A stretch of DNA of 64,000 nucleotides from Blastomyces gilchristii SLH14081 (GCF_000003855.2 NW_003101674.1:1497815-1561814), one strand, 5' to 3'; shown: positions 24,819 to 37,055, counted from the stretch's first letter. The notes: generated by a model not told the origin, from the letters alone. Program-made: numbers and translations.

Positions 24819-25103
24819 TTACTGAGGAATAAGCAGTTCGCTAAGACTGCTATGCAAGAATGCGACGGCGGCCTATCCGACAAAGATTTATACGTTAGCC
24901 AAAGCCGAATTCCACTGCAAAAGCCCAGGACTTCCCGGGCCATTTTCTGTTAGACAAAATCTTACCCCGAATACCACCACGCTTTTCACAACGGAGGCAT
25001 TATCAGGAGATGTGATGTTGTGATAAACGGCAGAGAGGCCCGATTCCGGCTGACGCTTCTTTGCTGAGCCGGACTGTACGATGACGCGCTGCTTAGGAGC
25101 CAT
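24819..25103 (-). CDS. tom6: Tom6, small subunit of the mitochondrial outer-membrane translocase (two exons)
   Basis: Exons are complement 25103-24966 (46 codons) and 24872-24819 (17 codons plus TAA), giving 63 aa, the usual size for fungal Tom6. The 93-nt intron starts GTAAGA, ends ATAG and has a GCTAAC branch site 22 nt from the acceptor. The N terminus is basic (MAPKQRVIVQSG...KKRQ) and cytosolic. Then come TSPDNASVVKSVVVFG and, across the intron, AAVAFLHSSLSELLIPQ, together forming the single hydrophobic tail anchor with the conserved short C terminus. In other fungi Tom6 stabilises the Tom40 core of the TOM complex. The start is chosen because it is the first ATG and gives the expected length. 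It is divergent from CTNNBL1. Identification is from remembered family features; a search would settle it. Confidence 0.85.
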
Positions 25104-25490
25104 TCTGCGAGATGTATTGTTTATGGAAACAGATGAGGGGTTGCTTTTGGGCGGTAATATTATTGTTATACTGAGATAGCTGGGAGAAAACCTGTCATGT
25201 GGAGGGGCGAGTTGGTGATGATGGAGAAAAATCCTTGAAAGCTTCTTGTACACAACTGCGCCGTTGGTGTGTGTCGCGTGACGTAGTTTGACTATGGAGC
25301 TTCAAACCGATAGCTTCCAGAGTTAAATATAAGAAGAGAATAACAGCCTGCGTCCTGCACTTTGCTGGTTTCTTGTTTGTCAATTTACAGCTTCATACTT
25401 TCTAATGTTCCTTGCGTCTATTCTGAAACATCCTGAAATTTGACACGTCAGTTCATCTCCCTATTTTCCAGCTAACTCCAACGCCCTACT
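25104..25490. promoter_or_regulatory. Divergent promoter region tom6 / CTNNBL1
   Basis: 387 bp separate the two start codons, which point away from each other. Both 5' UTRs and promoters must lie here unless a longer transcript exists. No defined factor site was assigned. Confidence 0.6.
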
Positions 25491-27830
25491 ATGGCCAGCA
25501 TAGATGATCTATTCAAGGTATTTGCACGCCCTGACGACTCAAAGCCAGTGTACTAACAAACTGAATAGAAGCCATTATTACCGTCTAAACGTAAATCCGA
25601 ACCTTTGCGTGATGCCAGTACGTTTTCGCCAATGCCTCCCACCTGATCTTATAAGCATGCAAACAAACATGAGCGTCTAACTATTGAAACCGTTTCCCTT
25701 TAGGCGCACTGTATAAAAGCGCCAAAGTAGATGCCAACGGCGATGTGAGCAGTAGTCGGGCGGCTGCCGTAGAAGACGCTCCTGACGAGGATAATCAAGT
25801 TGGTCCTGAGCTCCCACCGGACTTCAACCCGGACAAGGATATCCTAGATGACGAGGAAGGGCGATTTTTTGGTGGTGGCATATCGCGCGACACGGCTGGC
25901 GCATTAGACTTTGTTGAAAAGCTAGATCAAGGAGATACCAGAGTGAGCACAGCGAAATTCTACCCTTCGTCCTTAATTTGTGAATTGCGCTCTTTGACAA
26001 CAAGCTAATATCCACACTCCTGGCCGAATTAAAGCCGGAGAAAATCGACTCCGCGTGGCTACGACGATTGGCGCTGAACTTTGAGAAGAAGATATCTAAG
26101 AATGCAGAACTTCGCGCAAAGTTTGAAAATGAACCGCAAAAGTGAGTGTATTGGCTGTACTACTTCCACTCCATCACCTTGTGGGGCTAATATTCTAATG
26201 ATATGTCACTTAGATTTATGGAGTCGGAAGCAGACCTTGATGCAGATATCAAGTCCCTTTCGATCCTGTCAGAACATCCAGACCTGTATGAAGAGTTTGC
26301 CAGCTTGGGCTGCGTCGGCTCTTTAGTTTCGCTATTGTCTCACGAAAACACGGATATAGCAATTGACGCGATCGAGATTCTAGGCGAATTGACTGATGAA
26401 GATGTCGAGGCCGAGCAGGAAGAGTGGGATGTTTTGGTCGCTGCTATGGTAAGGCCCATTTTAGGCTGCCAGGGAAGATACTTTTACTGACTTTTTGAAG
26501 GTGGATGCGGATGTCATCGCCCTCCTAAGTCAAAATCTTGCGAGGCTTGACGAGGGGAACGATGCGGACCGAGCTGGGGTTTATCACGTCATGAGTAGAT
26601 TTTTAATAATCCTGAACATGAGCTTCGAGAAGCTAACACACATGCTACAGGCGTTCTTGAGAATTTCGCATCGCAACTACCCATCTCCGAAAAAATCGGC
26701 CAAGATCCAGATATGATACCATGGTTGAAAGGTCGAATACAGAAGAAAGAAACATCAGTGTCACAGAATAAGCAGTACGCCGCCGAGATTCTTGCAATCT
26801 TGGTTCAATCATCCGTCAAAAACAGGCAACGACTTCTTGAAAATAACCTGGTAGATGTTTTGTTGCAGCTTCTTAGCATGTACCGAAAGCTCGACCCTGA
26901 AAAGGATTCTGACGAAGAAGAATATGTGGAGAATCTTTTCAATTGCCTTACCTGTTTGGTAGATGAGGATGAAGGAAAAGCAAAATTTATCGACGCAGAG
27001 GGTGTCGAGCTAGCGCAGATTATGTTAAGAGAAGGCAAAATGAGCAAGCCAAGGGCGTTGCGCGTCCTTAGTCATGCCGTTGGCGGGAAAGGGGGTGCCT
27101 CCGTTTGTGAACGGCTTATCGAGGCGGCTTTATTGGGAACTATATTTGGGATGTTCATGAAAAACGTACGTATCCCATATTTATTATTTCTTCCATGTCT
27201 GATAAAACTAATCCCCGCACAGCAGGACCACCAATCGACAGAACACCTGCTGGGAATATTTTCTTCACTCCTGCGGCTGCTTCCTGGAGAGTCCTCCAGT
27301 CGGATACGGACGCTTGCAAAATTCATGGAAAAAGACTATGAGAAAATTAAGAAGCTGGTTAAACTGCGATGGGAATACGCGTCGAAAGTCTCGGAAGTTG
27401 ATCAATTAATTCATCAGGAACGAAAATCTATGAGCTCGGAAGAGCAAGAACTCATGAGTCTTGAATGGCTCTCTCGACGCCTTGATGCAGGGCTCTTCTG
27501 TTTGCAGGTGTGAAGAACAATTTTCAAACTCTTTTGTAGATGGAGGTATCGCTAACAATAAGCAGACAATTGATGTCATCCTGGCGTGGTTGGTGGCCGA
27601 AGATGACGGAGCGAAGGCGAAGGTCAAATCTCTCCTTTCAGACCGTGATGAGGACTTGGCTATTGTAAAAACCACATTGCAGGGTATGTTAAATAAAGTG
27701 CCACTTCTACCAAACAGTTTCTCGCAGGAGCTAATGCCTCATTTTAGAACAACTGAACGGCCTAGATGAGACATCGACAGATGAACTAGACACGAGGGAA
27801 ATGCTTGGGACACTACTACTATTCCTATGA
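25491..27830 (+). CDS. CTNNBL1: CTNNBL1 homologue (beta-catenin-like protein 1), ten exons, 583 aa
   Basis: Exons: 25491-25517, 25569-25617, 25704-25942, 26035-26141, 26214-26448, 26501-26594, 26651-27165, 27223-27507, 27566-27683, 27748-27830; total 1752 nt, in frame throughout. All nine introns (51-92 nt) have GT...AG ends and most show CTAAC/CTAAT branch sites. The protein has a Lys/Arg cluster (SKRKSEPLR, about residues 14-22) that could be a nuclear signal, an acidic linker, the block DDEEGRFFGGGISRDT typical of the family, then helical armadillo-like repeats from about residue 150, and the C-terminal SLEWLSRRLDAGLFCLQ block found in CTNNBL1 proteins. Human CTNNBL1 is similar in length (563 aa). 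Relatives bind CDC5L/Prp19-complex spliceosome components in the nucleus and act in pre-mRNA splicing. GC and codon use are normal, with no premature stops. It ends 157 bp before a Copia LTR. Confidence 0.93.
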
Positions 27831-27987
27831 TGAAGGCTTATATATCTAGGTAGTTTACTAATTATTATTAAACGAATGTAAAATTGAATAGCTTATACCC
27901 ATCCCATCTTGTGGGATGATAAATCTCCTGTATTCGTGTGGGAGGAGCTAGCTACATTATAGCCATACGGGAAGAACATAGGGTTAA
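27831..27987. other. CTNNBL1 3' flank up to the Copia insertion
   Basis: Probable 3' UTR. AT-rich words (ATTATTATTAAACG) and a 7-bp-stem hairpin at 27900-27918 are present. The last five bases, GTTAA, would be the left half of the Copia target duplication; the right half is not in the window. Confidence 0.5.
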
Positions 27988-28068
27988 TGTTGGCCGTTAC
28001 GGCCGTTGCGGTTAGCGATCCCACTAGATCACGTGACCCACCACTATATTATGCTCTTGTAGATAGAT
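27988..28068 (+). repeat. Copia 5' LTR, first part
   Basis: Begins TGTTGGCCGTTACGGCCG and matches the start of the 3' LTR at 43419 (TGTTGACTGTTACAGCTG), the latter with transitions only in this opening block. It is cut by the LINE at the 14-bp duplication TCTTGTAGATAGAT (28055-28068). It resumes at 36978. This LTR is much less mutated than the 3' one. Confidence 0.85.
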
Positions 28069-28867
28069 TATTATTATTATTATTCTTCAATTATAAATGT
28101 ATACAGTCAGAGACTATGACATCTATCTGAGAACTTTTAGTTCTCAGGGTTTTTTCTATATCTATAAAGTTAACTATTATACATTCATTAATTTCAGATA
28201 TATAAAATCAGAAAATTTCAGCTCAGAATATAAAAACTGTTTATAAATTACAGTATTTTAACATCTTCTAATACTTTGAAATTATTTAATAATATTATGA
28301 TAAAAGAAAAGAGAACACAGTCTTAAAGATAGATATATTAAATAGATAGATAGAAAAGAATAGAAAGAAAAAAATAAAGTAAAAAAAGACTGTAATAAAA
28401 TAAATTATTAAAAGATAGTATATAGCTATTTAAATAGATTATATCTGATTAATTTTCTTCTCTTCATATTCAGATATTTATGAATTTAGTTATTTTCTTA
28501 CAGCTGTTTCAGTTTCTGATAGAAAGTCTATTAAGTATTTAATTTCTATCTCAGTTAAGAATAAAAATCTTATATTTAATTAATTTAGATTATACTTCTC
28601 TTTCAATCTAACTCTGAGACTATTATATAATATACAGTGTATTATAATATACTCAGAATTCTTATTTATACTATAGAATAAGTATTCTATTAAATTAAAT
28701 CTATTAATAAATCTTTATATATAAGATTTAAAATAGTTATATTCTAGTTTCAGCTGTATTATAGATAAGAATATTTTCTTTTTATATTTAATTAAATAAG
28801 ATTTTCATTTAAATTTTATTTTAAATCTTGAATAATATATACTCTTCTTTTATTTCTATTAGCTTTT
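28069..28867 (-). mobile_element. LINE copy 1, 3' part with (AAT)n tail, antisense
   Basis: Starts (reading +) with a TTA repeat, the reverse complement of an (AAT)n tail, and matches 44671-45465 of LINE copy 2: 3' UTR, then the C-terminal Cys/His region of ORF2. It is interrupted by the Ty3 element; the CTTTT at 28863-28867 is the left target duplication. The 14-bp duplications TCTTGTAGATAGAT flank the whole LINE at 28055-28068 and 36964-36977. Confidence 0.9.
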
Positions 28868-29125
28868 TGTAAGAATAAGTGCTTACAGATAATTATTCAG
28901 ATGTTTGCAGCTTAGCATGATATGTACTATTAACTACTAGAAGTATTCACAGTAGAAAGATAAAATGTAGAGATTAAATATATAATAGCATTCAAGCTGA
29001 GTTATAAATAATATTTATGAACTCTAGTCTATATAGTTATATGTAGTTAAGAGCTACTAACTCTATTGATTATATAAGAGATAGAAATAGAGATAAAGAA
29101 TTCACAAGAAGTGAGACTTCTTATA
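28868..29125 (-). repeat. 3' LTR of the Ty3 chromovirus
   Basis: 258 bp, TGTAAGAATAAGTGC to ACTTCTTATA. More heavily mutated than the 5' LTR: its final TACA has become TATA, and GAATCCGTGAGAAGCGGG is here GAATTCACAAGAAGTGAG. Confidence 0.9.
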
Positions 29126-30520
29126 TACTTCTTTCTCTCTAAGGCTTCATTTATAAAGTCTTTCACTGAGTGACTTCATAGAATCAGCTCAGCACTGCAG
29201 TAATACTCACTAAAAACTCTTCATATTTATAAAAAATCTCAGTGAGAAAAAATCTCTTATTATTATAAAGAAAAAAAAGTCTGTCACTTAGTTTCTTATT
29301 CTATAAGATTCTTTATAATCTACAGATTCTTCTCTGACTATCACACAGATTCATCTTATATCTTTCATATAGAAGAGTTTCAGTTGACTCTTAATTATTT
29401 TCATAAGATTGTTGTATAATTATTATATAGATTCATTTTACAGATGAATTACTCTCTGTGAGATTACTCTGATTAAAGAGAACTATTTATAAGTTAATCT
29501 CTCACTCATTCTCATAAATCATTATTCTTTAATACTGTGAAATTGTGAGGAATTTTTCATTCTTTCATTAACTCTATAGAATTGTAGAATTAAGATATTC
29601 ACAGTCTGTAATCACTCTTTATAATTATATAGAAAGATTCAGATCTGTGATTTATAATTACTTTTTATTTATTAGAGTAATCTGACTATTCTATGAGATT
29701 ACTCATAGTGTAAGTAAATCTCTTTAGAGTAATATAAATATCTCAGATCTGTCTATAGAATCTCATCTTCTTTGCTCTTTTTCTATAACAGCTCTTATTT
29801 CTACAAACTATGAGTATTCTCATTTATTCATAAAGTATTTTCACTCAGATGATAGAGAGAAAGTGTTTCTGATAATATCTATATATTAATTTAAGAACTT
29901 CTCAAGAATAAAAATTTTTTCAATTTTAATATCTTTATAAATAATATCTGATCACTGTTAAGCTTCTTATAAGTGTTTTTATAACTTCTCTAATTACTTT
30001 TTACTAACTGATGAAGCAGAGATGTTATTACTCATAATAGTGTCTTTATCTTCTTCAGCTCTGTTACTGCATCTGATCTTCAGATCAGCAGCTAATCTTA
30101 TATCTCTCTCAGATCAGTCTCTAACTTCAAGTAGTACAGTCTCTCTCTTTACTGTAAGTCTTCTCATAAGTAATTTCTTACAGATTCTAGCTAACAGTTC
30201 TTGTAAAGCTTCTGATTTTATCAGTATCTTCTACAGTCTTACAGATCTACAATCACTCTCTCTCTATTCACACAATCTCTGATCAGATATATGCAAATAT
30301 GTCTAGATTCTCTATCAATAATTCTCACACTGCAGCACATTTCTGCAATTTTATTATCAATAAGAGATGAGTTCTCAGATACCTGTAAAATCTGAGTAAT
30401 TAAGATAATGTGAATATTATGAATTTATAATGAGAGTTAATCTGAACAGATGAGTCTTCTCTTTATATCTTAATTATTTCTGAGCTGAATACTTCAGTAT
30501 AACTGAGAAAGTGAATACAG
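29126..30520 (-). other. Unassigned 3' internal region of the chromovirus
   Basis: No recognisable frame on the minus strand; the plus-strand frame at 30022-30282 is antisense and not conserved. The region is absent from the fragment at 1228-3281, which stops just before it. Confidence 0.4.
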
Positions 30521-30989
30521 CTTTGTAAGAGATATTTAATCATATATGTAGATAGTCAGTTCTTAAGACTCTGCTATAACTATATATACTCTGATGTTCA
30601 GCTTCTCTGAAGTCTGTGCATTTCTGATAATCTTCATATTAAATGTAATAATTATCTGTATTATAGATATGATACTTTCTGCTTCTTTGAAGAAAGAAAT
30701 TGATAGTTATAAGAGAGTTAAATGTTACAGATATTAAGAATATAAGTGTGAATTTTCTTTGTTTTTTCTTTATTAATCTCTAAATTATGTTCACAGTTCT
30801 GTTTTTATTTTCTTGTTTTTTAGCTTTAATAAGAGTATGATTTCTTCTTCTCTTTGTATACACTGTGAACTGTTCATCTCAGTAGAAACTCATCATCTTA
30901 TAGACTAGAGTTTATAAATAACAGTATTAATATCTTTATTACAATCAGATTCTTAGCAAAGACTGTATTATTCTGACTTATCAGAATTC

Positions 30990-32600
30990 ATAGTATAAAA
31001 GTCATGTCTCAGCTTCTGCAGATGTCTTATCTACTCAGATAATTCTTAAGTAAACTTATTTATCTTATCAGAATATTCTTATCACTGAATCTTGAATCAG
31101 AGCTTATAATCTTACTTTTCTGAGTTAATAATCTCTTTGATCTGATATTCTCTTTCACTCTCTAGTATTTTATAAATAGAGTGATAAGTCACAGAGTTCT
31201 CTTCTAAGAATTTCTTATATTTACAGAGTAAAGAGATATGAAAAACATTGTATATCTGCAACTCAGATAACAGTTTTAATCTATAAAACTATAAATTAAC
31301 TTTCTTTATAATCTTATAAGACTCTGTTTATAAGAGATTCAGCTTCTTACTAGATCTTTAAATGATGATGTTTTCTAGACTTAGTCAGACTCTATCATCT
31401 TTCTTAAAACTCTTTATAATATACTTAAAGTCATAGTATCTCTTCTGATACTCTTAAGTCTTTCTTAAGAATTCACAGACTTTCTTTCAGATCTTCTGAA
31501 TTCTCTCAGCTCATTCACAGATATTATCACACTCTATAGTATACTCTCATAAGTTTATCAAGATCATCTGCAGATAAGTCTCAGTGAGTATCTCAAAGAG
31601 AGTTTTATCTATACTGACATGTTTTAAGTTGTTGTATATAAACATTATAAGTAATAATTAATATACTCAGTTATTCTGATTGTAATTAATAAAGCACTGC
31701 AGATACTGTTTTAATATACTCATTAGATATTCTATCTGATTATCTATCTGTTAATAAAAAGTCATGCTTAAATCTTATAAAATCTTCAGTATAATTATCA
31801 GATCAGATTAGAACTCTTCTATAAAGATTAATTCTCTGTTTGAGATAATATTCATAGATAATTCATGCAACTGAATCATATTGTAGATGAAGATATAAGT
31901 TAAATTCTTTAACTTTAAGTTCTTACAGATGAGTATAAAGTGTGTTATCTTGATAAAGTAATTCACTATTATCAGTACACTGTCAAAGCAGGCATTATAT
32001 ATGTTCTTGCTTTCAGAGAGACTCATAAGAGTATTTATTTCTAGCTATTTTCAAGGTTTCTATGAAATGAGTAGAGAAGTAAGTTCTTTATATAGTCTGA
32101 ATCACACTATCTGTGAACTCTGACAAATAATACAAGAATTTACTATCTTCTTTATAAGTTCTCATATCTTCAGTCAGAAGTATTTTCTTATAAGCAACTC
32201 ATGAGTTTTAGTATCTATAAAATGACTTACTAGAGAAGAGTCATGATACCTTTTAATAAGTTCTATATATAGAAACTTATTCACAGATATATAAATTCAG
32301 TTCTCTCTTTATAAGAGATTATTTAAGTCTCTTCAATTCTTTATTTCTGTAGAATTAATCCCTGCTGTAAGTAGTTTCTGAATATACTGAGTATATTTAT
32401 TCTTCAGTTGCAGTTCAGACAATCTGAATAGAAGATCTTATAAAGACTTATACTCTGTTTCTTCTTATATCAGGTCTTCTGCAGCACTTCTCAAAGTCTA
32501 CAAACTCTTCAGATTATAGATACTCTCTTCAAGAATTCTTGTAAAGATTCTCAGAGTGTTGACTCTCAGTGTTATAGAGAGTAGTTATACAGACTTCTTT
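30990..32600 (-). pseudogene. Ty3 integrase and chromodomain, decayed
   Basis: The frame at 32026-31808 reads NIYNACFDSVLIIVNYFIKI, then HELSMNIISNRELIF, the integrase core with both visible catalytic Asp positions changed (VDRF to VNYF, SDRG to SNRE). The C-terminal block and chromodomain-like sequence follow at about 31310-31000, as in 1756-2815. Stops occur throughout. Confidence 0.75.
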
Positions 32601-32999
32601 TCTCTCTTCTCTCTCTTCTCTTACAGAGAATTAAGAGACTCTTCAGTCAATCTCTTTATAACACTCAGTTCAAGTATTCTGTAAAGCTTTTCTCTCTTCT
32701 CTAGTCTCTCTGTATCTATTATTCTGATCTTCTTAATATAGTCTAATCTGTGAGAGAGTCTGTTCACTGAGTTCTTAATTTCCTTAATATATTCTATCTT
32801 GAATCAGAACTCACTCAATCTCTGAGTTCAGTGAATCTATTACTGTGAGAGTTTCTTGATTAAAGTAAACTATTATAAGCTGTTATAATCAGTTCTAACA
32901 GTAATTACTGTTACAAGACTCTCAAAGTAGTGATATCAGTGATGAAAGAATTTCACTATTGTAAGAAGCTTCTGATTATAAATATCATAGTTAATCTTT

Positions 33000-34060
33000 A
33001 TAAGTTATATCTTCTGTAAGAAAAAGATCACTGAAACTTAGTTCTCATTTAACTGTAGTTATGAGACTATTTCTGAAATTGTAAAGAAGAAGATATCTGT
33101 CTTTAATCTGATTAAGAGTAAGAGATTAAAGTGAAACAGTATCACTGTATTTATAAATATCTGTTTCAATCTTACAAAGACTCTGTAAGCTTCTAAGATA
33201 AGAAAGTTCTCACAACTCTTTCTTCTCAATAATCTTTTTATTCTCTGTTTATAGAATGACTTCTTCTTATTTTCATTCTTCAGTATGTCTGTAAGAGTCA
33301 AGAAGATTCTTATGAATGCAAAGATAAATCATCTATAGAAATTCACAAAGCTTACAAAGATCTGAATCTTATAAATACTAGTTAGCTTCAGTTATGATAG
33401 AATAGTCTCAATCTGTGAAGATTTCATCTGAATATCATCTGCAGTGATTACATATTCTAGAAAATTAATTTGATAAGCACTGAAGTTGTACTTTATAAGC
33501 TTAATATACAGTTCTGTCTCATCTAAGACTTTTATCACACTTCATATATACTCAGTGTGTTCTTTCTTCTTCACAGAGTACATTATCACATCATTCAGAT
33601 ATATTATTATGAAGACATTCAGAAATGTATGAAGTATTTTATTTATAAAAGACTGAAATACTGTAGAAATATTAATCAGATCAAAAGACATCACTAGATA
33701 TTTAAACAATCTCAGTGCAGTTTTAAAGACAGTCTTTTATTCATTCTCAGATTATATTCATAGCTGTGTATATATATTAATCATATTCAGTTATGTGAAT
33801 ATGATAGCTCTTATAAGATGATTAATCACATTCTTAATCAGAGATAGAGAGTAGTAACTCTTTATTATCTTGAAGTTCAGATTACAGTAGTCTATACATA
33901 ATCTGAGATCTTTATTCTTGTTCTTCATGAATATTACAGAGACTCTCACAGAGATCTGTGAAGATCAGATAAAGTCATTCTTCAGATTCTTCTTTATATA
34001 GATCTGCAAGATCTCTGTCTTATAATAAGAGAGCTTATAGATTAATTTTCAGAAGAGTTT
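33000..34060 (-). pseudogene. Ty3 reverse transcriptase and RNase H, decayed
   Basis: RT blocks on the minus strand include LRLCIDYCNLNF (about 33910), SYYSLSLI and the polymerase site at about 33590, where YLDD is expected but Asn codons appear. The RNase H start at 33301-33059 reads AYRVFVRLKQIF, then HFNLLLLIRLKTD, matching the family pattern AFxxLKxxF...HFDPxxPIRLETDAS. RT and RNase H would copy the element RNA into cDNA in cytoplasmic particles. Confidence 0.8.
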
Positions 34061-34599
34061 CTACTCTTCTATAAAATCTATTATCAGATTCTTCTCATAG
34101 TGAGAAGAAAGCTCAGCTGTCTTTACTGAGCTGAATATCTCTATAAGATCTCAGTATTTCTCTGATATCTGAAACTCAGTTTTCATGACTGCAAGATTCT
34201 CAGACATTTATAAAGTTATTATATAGATGAACTTGTCTTCTCTAATTAACTCTACAGTATTAACTGATTCTATCTTTATAAGTGAGTCTATCAACACTGA
34301 TCAGAAGTATAAAGCTGACTTATAAACAGCTATATGTGAATTGTGTCTTTGAAGCTATACAAGTCTTAAGTATATATTATCTATGATATTCATAATAATT
34401 ACAGTTTCTGCAAATCTTCTTCAGATTTCAGAGAGATCTTGTAATTCAAAGATAGCTCTTATAAGTCTCTCAGCTCTCAGATCTGAGTTCTCACACTCTG
34501 CTTATTATAAGAGCAGATTCTCAGTTTTCATTATTCAGTTCATTCACTTCACAAGTTTTAGAAACACTACAGTGACCTGAGATTCTGAGTTTATTAATA

Positions 34600-35862
34600 C
34601 TTTTCATACTTATGAGACAGTAGTACTGCAGTGTGATCTCTCTCTGTAAGTAAGTATTTTCATCAGAAGAGTAACAGATTCAGATATCAGTTTCAAGACT
34701 CTTAAGAAGACTGTTACTGACTCTGTTTATAACTTCTCAAATTTCTATTTTAGTTTATTCAGACAGTTTGTATGAAGATGTTCTAATTTAGAATAGATAA
34801 AATAGAGTCTCTTTTTCTTAGTCTCTCTATTATACACTCTGTTTACAGAAGTGTATAAAGCTCTCTCTTTCTACTCAGCAGTCAGATATAAATCTCTCTA
34901 TATCTTATTATCTTTTTCTGATAAATCTGTTCTCTGTTGTTCTAATTCTTACAGAGTCAGTTGATAATTCACTCTTCACAGATCTGTGACTCTCACAGTG
35001 ATCTGTAAGTGATGAATGAGAGTCATCAGTTTCTTCAGAGTCAAGAACTTAGAGTCTTACTCAATGAGCTTATTCTGCATATCTTTATTCAGCTTCTTTA
35101 TAAATATTATCATTCAGATCTTGTTTCAGGGCTCTGTTTTCACAGACTCTAATTCATATTATAATTTTATAAAATATAATGAATAGTCTTCATCAGATTT
35201 CTCACCTCTTTTTCTAATATTGATGATTACAGCTCAGATGTTCTCTGTTAAGCTTATAAAGTCTTTCAACTTATTCTCTAGATAGATCTTGAGAATAGAT
35301 TAGTAGAATCTCTTATAATCATTCTCTAGATAATTCAGTCAGTTCTTGACTTCAGTGTAGTAGAGATCTGTTATTACATAGATAACAGCTTCTTCATCTT
35401 TTATATTACACAGTCAGGCTTGTAAGTCAATTTCAAATACAAACTTGTAAAAGCTTTTATAGATTGTGATTCAATAAGTAATCTTAAGTGATTACAGCTT
35501 AAGAAAGTTTCTTTTCAGTTTATAGATATTTCTGAAGATTATGTCTAGAGACTTAGTTTAAGACTGTTTACAGACAGTAAGCATTTCTTATAGAAAAATA
35601 GCTTGATTCTGCAGAAGATACTTAAGAATGTTCTTCACTAAGATTAATTTATTTATGAGTTCAGAGAGTTTCTCTGTCACAGATATAGAGAATAATATTC
35701 TATAAGTGATTAATAAGTTCTCTAAGACTTCTTTTATAAAGATTATTCATGATTTAGATGACTGCTTCTAAGTGTCTGCAGTAGAGTTCACAGAGATTGA
35801 AGTATACAAGTTTCTAATTCTTTCAGTTATAATAGACAGTTGCTGGCTGACTGAGCTTGAAA
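34600..35862 (-). pseudogene. Ty3 gag region, decayed
   Basis: Lies between the 5' LTR (starting 35863) and pol. Helical, Glu/Lys-rich translation with many stops; no zinc knuckle could be read with confidence. Assigned by position only. Confidence 0.5.
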
Positions 35863-36120
35863 TGTAAGAATAAGTGCTCACAGGCAATTATTCAGATATT
35901 TGCAGCTTGACATGATATATACTGTTAACTACTAGAAGTATTCACAGTAGAAAGATAAAATGTAGAGATTAAATGTATAATAGCATTTAAGCTGAGTTGT
36001 GAATAGTATTCATGAACTTCAGTCTATATAGTTTTGTATAGTCAAGGGCTGCTAACTCTATTGATTATGTGAGAGATAGGAATAGGGGTAAAGAATCCGT
36101 GAGAAGCGGGATTTCTTACA
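35863..36120 (-). repeat. 5' LTR of the Ty3 chromovirus
   Basis: 258 bp. Its outer part (AGGGGTAAAGAATCCG, GAAGCGGGATT) keeps GG and CG words, so mutation spared this end relative to the 3' LTR. Confidence 0.9.
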
Positions 36121-36977
36121 CTTTTATTTTACTTATCTAAATAAGATTCTTTTATCTTTCTCTTTATAAAAGATTAGAATATAATTTTTTGAATAGATCT
36201 GCTTAATTCTACACTCTTTTTTACAGCTGAATCAGTCAATTCATTATTATGAATATATTTATATAAGTAGAAACTCAGTGTAGATAAATAATCAGCTTTG
36301 ATATTCTTCTCTTTTAAATTTTTAAAACAGAGTTTAAAATCAGTTTAAGATTTATTTAATTATTATAAATCTGACTNNNNNNNNNNNNNNNNNNNNNNNN
36401 NNNNNNNNNNNNNNNNNNNNNNNNNNNNNNNNNNNNNNNNNNNNNNNNNNNNNNNNNNNNNNNNNNNNNNNNNNNNNNNNNNNNNNNNNNNNNNNNNNNN
36501 NNNNNNNNNNNNNNNNNNNNNNNNNNNNNNNNNNNNNNNNNNNNNNNNNNNNNNNNNTTCATAAATCAGAATAGAGTCTTCTATATTTATTGTAGAAATT
36601 CTCTTCAATACTGTTCATATTCTTTCTCTTTAGATAGTTTACTTATTTATAAGTTTATAAGAGATTCAAGCTTTTCTCTTCAGAGAGATATCTTCTCATG
36701 ATCAACTTGTTCAATATTTAAAGAAGAAAATTAATCTTTAATCAGTGAGTATAGTCTGTATAGTTAAGAAGATATTTTCTTTGAAGAATTATTTTCATTT
36801 CAATCAAGAAATCTATTTCAATCTAGTTCATTTTCAGAGTTAATTAATGAAAATGAAGAAGAGACTCTTTCTCTGATTATATGATTTGAGCTCATCTTTA
36901 TAACTCTCAGAGCATAGTTTATACAGGCCTTTTCAAATCTAATAGCAGAAGAGAGAATTAAAGTCTTGTAGATAGAT
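36121..36977 (-). mobile_element. LINE copy 1, remaining 5' part (5'-truncated)
   Basis: Resumes exactly where the Ty3 element interrupted it and matches 45466-46350 of LINE copy 2 (RNase H region of ORF2). The element stops at about 36963, followed by TCTTGTAGATAGAT, the second copy of the LINE target duplication. It is thus a 5'-truncated insertion, usual for LINEs, of roughly 1.6-1.7 kb. Confidence 0.9.
36377..36557. other. Assembly gap (181 N)
   Basis: Comparison with LINE copy 2 indicates that about 243 bp (equivalent to 45719-45961) are missing, so the gap is somewhat undersized or the copy carries a small deletion. Frames crossing it are meaningless. Confidence 0.95.
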
Positions 36978-37055
36978 CTATTAGTACAATCTTTAACTAT
37001 TCTACAGGTTATAGTCTGAATGACACATTTTTCTTTTTAGAATGTTATATCAACA
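36978..37055 (+). repeat. Copia 5' LTR, second part
   Basis: Follows the LINE target duplication. The end is placed at CAACA (37051-37055) because it mirrors the TGTTG start; that would make the LTR about 159 bp. The end is uncertain because the matching part of the 3' LTR is not in the window. Confidence 0.55.

Larger units (their letters stand above)
28868..36120 (-). mobile_element. Complete Ty3/gypsy chromovirus with 258-bp LTRs (7253 bp), antisense
   Basis: The target duplication CTTTT is perfect (28863-28867 and 36121-36125). The LTRs are 258 bp each and run TGTAAGAA...TTCTTACA. The minus strand encodes, from right to left, gag, RT, RNase H, integrase and a chromodomain. About 1.4 kb between the chromodomain and the 3' LTR (29126-30520) is unassigned. 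It sits inside LINE copy 1, which sits inside the Copia 5' LTR, so it is the youngest of the three. Every frame is broken. Confidence 0.93.

Noticed and set aside
27900..27918. Perfect 7-bp-stem hairpin after CTNNBL1 (CATCCCA, TCTTG, TGGGATG)
   Set aside because: Looks like a bacterial terminator but has no U-tract and no such role in fungi; may be chance.
36356..36608. Frames spanning the N gap
   Set aside because: Mostly X residues; no evidence.
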